Shown one piece after another: positions 60,628 through 64,000 of a stretch of 64,000 bases of DNA (the stretch's first letter is position 1; every line of letters starts with the position of its first letter). A program made the position numbers and the translations under genes. The notes below the pieces were generated by a model, which saw only the letters and a list, made by a program, of their open reading frames with translations, ran no database searches and was not told where the DNA came from. The stretch covers positions 1,185,501-1,249,500 of the forward strand of contig NC_135245.1 in NCBI RefSeq assembly GCF_947623445.1, written 5' to 3'. The stretch comes from Clavelina lepadiformis. Its lineage: Eukaryota > Chordata > Ascidiacea > Aplousobranchia > Clavelinidae.

Positions 60628-62280
60628 TCAGAATGTGTTATTCGCAGGCATCGATATGATTTCGTGCCACCGATCCACAACTGGATCATAAACCTCCACT
60701 GATTGGTTCATGTCGTCCATCGCATATATCTTGTGATTGGCTACACAGGCATACACGTGACCAAATCTAAGTTTTTTTAAACATGCGACGTCACACCAGG
60801 CATTTACTCGAGGATCAAAAAATTCAATTGAGAACAAACCACCATGACCACCGCCAATGGCGTATATCTGACCATTAAGTACAACCGTAGAGAAATTTTT
60901 TCGAGGATTGTTCATTGAAGCGACATATTTCCATTTTCTACCGTCGTAACATTCGACTGACTGGAAAGAAGAAGAATCGCCACCAAGAGCATACAATAAG
61001 CCACGATGAGCGACCAATGAGTGACGTGCTCTTCTACGAATCATTGGAGCTTTTCTAACCCAAACTTGACGGTTAACATTGTAGCATTCAACTTTGTTCA
61101 CAAAGATTCTCTTCTCCCAATGGTAACCACATCTCACACCACCGGATACGTATATGCAGTCTTCATAAACTGCACAACCAAAACTTTGCCTCGGTGTGTG
61201 CATTGACGTCATATCCTTCCAGCCTAATGATACGTCAGTGAGGTCCAAATACCTGGCTTCGTTTGAAGATTTATTTCCACTGAATAATGAGTAGCTAATG
61301 TCACTTTCGTATCCACCAATCATGTAAAGTCTATCTTTGTCAATCACTAAACCTGAATTTTTGTACTTGGGAGAAACGAAACCAAGTTCTTTCCAGTCTT
61401 CAGTATCAGCTCTAAACATGCGCAGCTGAAACTTGACCGACTTAGGGAACTTACTACGGCAATCGAAAGACGTCAGATAGGCCACCTTGGAATCTCCAGA
61501 AAAGTCATCATCAGAAAGTTGTATTTTTGCTTCCAAAGCCCTGGACATCGTGATTGGAGAGTTCAGGATCCAATCATTTTGCAAAACCACATCTGTTAAA
61601 AATTTCTTGGGAAGAGAATTGAGTTTCATGTCTTTTATCAACATATCAAGGTATTTCTTTCTAGCGTTGGGGTCTTGTTCAATCCAAGACATGATATATT
61701 TATATCTTTGAGAGGGTATAATCTTCCATTTTTTTCCTGTTAAATTCAACAAATGTCGAAAATCGTATCCATCTAGTTCTAAAACTGCTTTTTGTTCCAA
61801 AATCGATTGTAGATTTTCAGATATATGTTCTTCTATCTTGCCGCTACGAATGTGATATCGCTTTAGAAATATCCAGTCTGTTAAAACTGTCTCAGAGGTG
61901 ACGTTATTTTCCAAGTAATCCTGGCAAGTTTGTCTTAAAATAAAAATCTGTAAAAAGTCTGCGGCAGCCAACAAGTCATAAACATTCTCCCGTTTAATTT
62001 CGACATCATCACCATAAATGAAGTCAATGACAATAACCATCGTTTCAGCGGAAACAGTATGTATTGTGACTTCATTTTCAGAATTTTCTTTCATACTTGA
62101 GGCAAACATTGCTTTAAAAAAAATTGAGAAAATTCCAACCACGCATTTGTGGACGTAGAACTCTTGCTTTTCGACTCGTATTAAAAAGTCACAATAACTT
62201 TTATTGACTTTGTAGTCTTCTTGAAGCTTTCTCTGAAGAATTCTGCTTCGAAGTTTTTCGCTGGTGGTGCTACGCAACAT
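60628..62280 (-). CDS. BTB-BACK-Kelch protein C, intronless
   Basis: A single frame of 550 residues from ATG 62280 (MLRSTTSEKLRSRILQ). The frame is open slightly further upstream but has no earlier ATG. BTB: CDFLIRVEKQEFYVHKCVVG, FSIFFKAMF, VIDFIYGDDV, LLAAADFLQI. BACK: CQDYLENNV, WIFLKRYHIRSG, VLELDGYDFRHLLNL, YIMSWIEQD. Kelch repeats: YMIGGYESD, IYVSGGVRCG, LLYALGGDSS, IYAIGGGHGG, VEVYDPVVDRWHEI. The tail ends PMP-like in SMPANNTF. Gene D, 478 bp away on the same strand, is a close tandem copy. Expected role is substrate adaptor for CUL3 ligases; no vertebrate orthologue assigned. Confidence 0.93.
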   Translation of the reverse strand: MLRSTTSEKLRSRILQRKLQEDYKVNKSYCDFLIRVEKQEFYVHKCVVGIFSIFFKAMFASSMKENSENEVTIHTVSAETMVIVIDFIYGDDVEIKRENVYDLLAAADFLQIFILRQTCQDYLENNVTSETVLTDWIFLKRYHIRSGKIEEHISENLQSILEQKAVLELDGYDFRHLLNLTGKKWKIIPSQRYKYIMSWIEQDPNARKKYLDMLIKDMKLNSLPKKFLTDVVLQNDWILNSPITMSRALEAKIQLSDDDFSGDSKVAYLTSFDCRSKFPKSVKFQLRMFRADTEDWKELGFVSPKYKNSGLVIDKDRLYMIGGYESDISYSLFSGNKSSNEARYLDLTDVSLGWKDMTSMHTPRQSFGCAVYEDCIYVSGGVRCGYHWEKRIFVNKVECYNVNRQVWVRKAPMIRRRARHSLVAHRGLLYALGGDSSSFQSVECYDGRKWKYVASMNNPRKNFSTVVLNGQIYAIGGGHGGLFSIEFFDPRVNAWCDVACLKKLRFGHVYACVANHKIYAMDDMNQSVEVYDPVVDRWHEIISMPANNTF

Positions 62281-62758
62281 TATACTCAGAATCAAGTTAA
62301 TGTATTTTAAAGCCAATGATCAGAAATTTACATTGCCTACTTTCCTTAGTCGTCTGAAAGTTCATAAATGAATAATGTACAATAATTTTAAAATGGAATT
62401 ATCTCACTGATTTTGTATTAATGGATGCAATTCTTTCACAACCACTCTATCGATTGTGAATTTGGGTTTCTGTTTTCGTCACGTCAGAGACAAAAGTCTC
62501 AGGCAAAAATCATACCACCACAGTAACCAAGATAATCAGACAAAAGCGTACTTAATCAATTAAAAAGTTGTCACAAAACACGTAAAAGAAATGCATATAT
62601 CTGATGTCTAAAACGGAATTAAGCGGTGCGAGATCATGATAAAACCTTGTTTAATAATTTAGCCCTGATCAACGTCAATGTATTGTACAAATGCGAAATT
62701 TAAGACTTCAGTTATGTTTAGCAAATTGTTTCGGATAAGGCAATGGCCGTAATAGTAA
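62281..62758. other. Spacer between tandem Kelch genes C and D
   Basis: 478 bp holding the promoter side of gene C and the 3' flank of gene D. About 62640-62758 matches 60500-60627, including AAGACTTCAGTTATGTTTAG and TTGTTTCGGATAAGGCAA. No other feature seen. Confidence 0.6.
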
Positions 62759-64000
62759 TCAGAATGTGTTGTTCGCAGGCATCGGTACGATTTCATGCCA
62801 TCGATCCACAACTGGATCATAAACCTCCACTGAATGGTTTATGCTGTCCATTGCGTATATATTGTGATTGGCTACACAGGCATACACGTCATCGAACTTG
62901 GGTCTATTTAGGCATGAGACGTCATACCAGGCATTTACTCGAGGATCATAAAGTTCAACTGCGGCCAAACCTCTGTGATCACCGCCAATTGCGTATATCT
63001 GGTCATTAAGTACAACTGCAGAGAACCTTTGTCTAGAATAGTTCATCGAAGCGGCCTCTTTCCATTTTCTACCGTCGTAATATTCAACTGACTGCGAAGA
63101 CAAAGAATCGCCACCAAGAGCATATAATAAGCCACGATGAGCGACCAATGAGTGACGTGATCGTTTACGAATCATTGGAGCTTTTCTAACCCAAACTTGA
63201 CGAATAATATTGTAGCATTCAACTTTGTTCAGAAAGATTTCACTTTCCCCAGGAGTATGAATCTTCACACCACCCGCTGCATAGATGCAGTCTTTGTAAA
63301 CTGCACAACCAAAACTTTGCCTCGGTGTGTGCATTGACGTCACATTATTCCAACCCGACGATACATCACTGAGGTCCAAATACCTGGCTCCGTTTGAAGA
63401 TTTATTTTCATCAACCATTGAAAAACCATTGGCACTTTCGTATCCACCAATCATGTAAAGTCTATCTTTGTCAATCACTAAACCTGCATTTTCGTATTTG
63501 GGAGAAACGAAACCAAGTTCTTTCCAGTCTTCAGTATCAGCTCTAAACATGCGCAGATAAAATTTATTCCAGCGATTTAACTCCTGATCATAATCGTCTG
63601 AGGATAAATAGGCCACCTTGGAATCTCCAGAAAAGTCATCATCAGAAAGTTGTATTTTTGCTTCCAAAGCCCTGGACATCGTGATTGGAGAGTTCAGGAT
63701 CCATTCGTTTTGCAAAACCTCATCTGTTAAAAATTTCTTGGGAAGTGAATTGAGTTTTACGTCTTTCATTAACATATCAAGGTGTTTCTTTCTAAAACTG
63801 GGGTCTTTTTTAATCCACCACATGAAGTGGTTATATCGTTGAGACGATGTAAACTTCCATTTTTTTCCTGTCAGATTCATTAAATCTCGAAAATCGTATC
63901 CATCTAGTTGTAAAACTGGGTTGTGGTTCCAAATCGAACCATAATTTTCAGTGATGTGTTCTTCTATTTCGTCGCTACGAATGTGATATCGCTTTAGAAA
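62759..64000 (-). CDS. BTB-BACK-Kelch protein D, cut by the window edge
   Basis: The minus-strand frame is open from the stop at 62759 to the window end (about 414 codons), so the BTB domain and start lie beyond 64000. Visible: the end of BACK (FLKRYHIRSDEIEEHI, LQLDGYDFRDLMNL, FMWWIKKD) and the full Kelch part (YMIGGYESANG, IYAAGGVKIH, LLYALGGDSLSSQ, IYAIGGDHRG, VEVYDPVVDRWHEI), ending PMPANNTF as in gene C. Long exact DNA matches to gene C show a recent duplication. Some BACK positions that gene C keeps (for example WIEQD) have changed here to WIKKD. Confidence 0.9.
   Translation of the reverse strand, partial: FLKRYHIRSDEIEEHITENYGSIWNHNPVLQLDGYDFRDLMNLTGKKWKFTSSQRYNHFMWWIKKDPSFRKKHLDMLMKDVKLNSLPKKFLTDEVLQNEWILNSPITMSRALEAKIQLSDDDFSGDSKVAYLSSDDYDQELNRWNKFYLRMFRADTEDWKELGFVSPKYENAGLVIDKDRLYMIGGYESANGFSMVDENKSSNGARYLDLSDVSSGWNNVTSMHTPRQSFGCAVYKDCIYAAGGVKIHTPGESEIFLNKVECYNIIRQVWVRKAPMIRKRSRHSLVAHRGLLYALGGDSLSSQSVEYYDGRKWKEAASMNYSRQRFSAVVLNDQIYAIGGDHRGLAAVELYDPRVNAWYDVSCLNRPKFDDVYACVANHNIYAMDSINHSVEVYDPVVDRWHEIVPMPANNTF

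Noticed and set aside
1-64000. CRISPR arrays, bacterial operons, rRNA or tRNA genes
   Set aside because: None seen: the window is intron-bearing animal DNA, and no cloverleaf or rRNA-like stretch was recognised by eye; a tRNA or covariance scan was not possible.

Overview
The window reads as gene-rich, AT-rich nuclear DNA of an invertebrate chordate, most likely an ascidian tunicate close to Ciona. Introns are short to moderate with clean GT-AG borders and orthologues of vertebrate genes are compact. Small DNA transposons are scattered between and inside genes. The species call is inference from gene content and style; nothing in the sequence proves it.

Layout. 250-1960 (-): a complete five-exon gene resembling the N-terminus and BTB domain of BTBD7. 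4831-10404 (-): a complete 12-exon GPCR with a signal peptide and a long ectodomain of LDL-receptor class A modules. 12541-15109: a DNA transposon with terminal inverted repeats and a 7-bp target duplication, carrying a dead intron-containing transposase gene; a short piggyBac copy sits in one of its introns. 16178-18805 (+): NSRP1, a splicing regulator. 19852-28661 (-): EVI5-type RabGAP with a TBC domain and long coiled coil. 28.7-36.4 kb: gene-poor, with a hAT element, small inverted-repeat elements, a Penelope-like retroelement tail and hammerhead-ribozyme-like motifs. 36420-40112 (+): NAF1, the H/ACA snoRNP assembly factor. 42115-45284 (+): wolframin (WFS1) without the N-terminal Sel1-like region. 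46.6-47.9 kb: decayed copy of a repeated invertebrate gene family of unknown function. 49165-64000: four intronless BTB-BACK-Kelch genes, one interrupted by an in-frame UGA and two forming a recent tandem pair, with a claudin/PMP22-like gene (56628-57481, -) among them.

For seven multi-exon genes (BTBD7-like, GPCR, NSRP1, EVI5, NAF1, wolframin, claudin-like) exon joins were derived by hand from splice sites, phase and family alignment from memory. For six of them lengths and phases close; one NAF1 exon border is uncertain by a base. These are mostly unrelated housekeeping and signalling genes, as expected in a eukaryotic neighbourhood. The only functional cluster is the Kelch group. The points most worth a second look are the LDLa-only GPCR, the UGA-split Kelch gene, the hammerhead-like motifs tied to Penelope-type remnants, and the nested DNA transposons.
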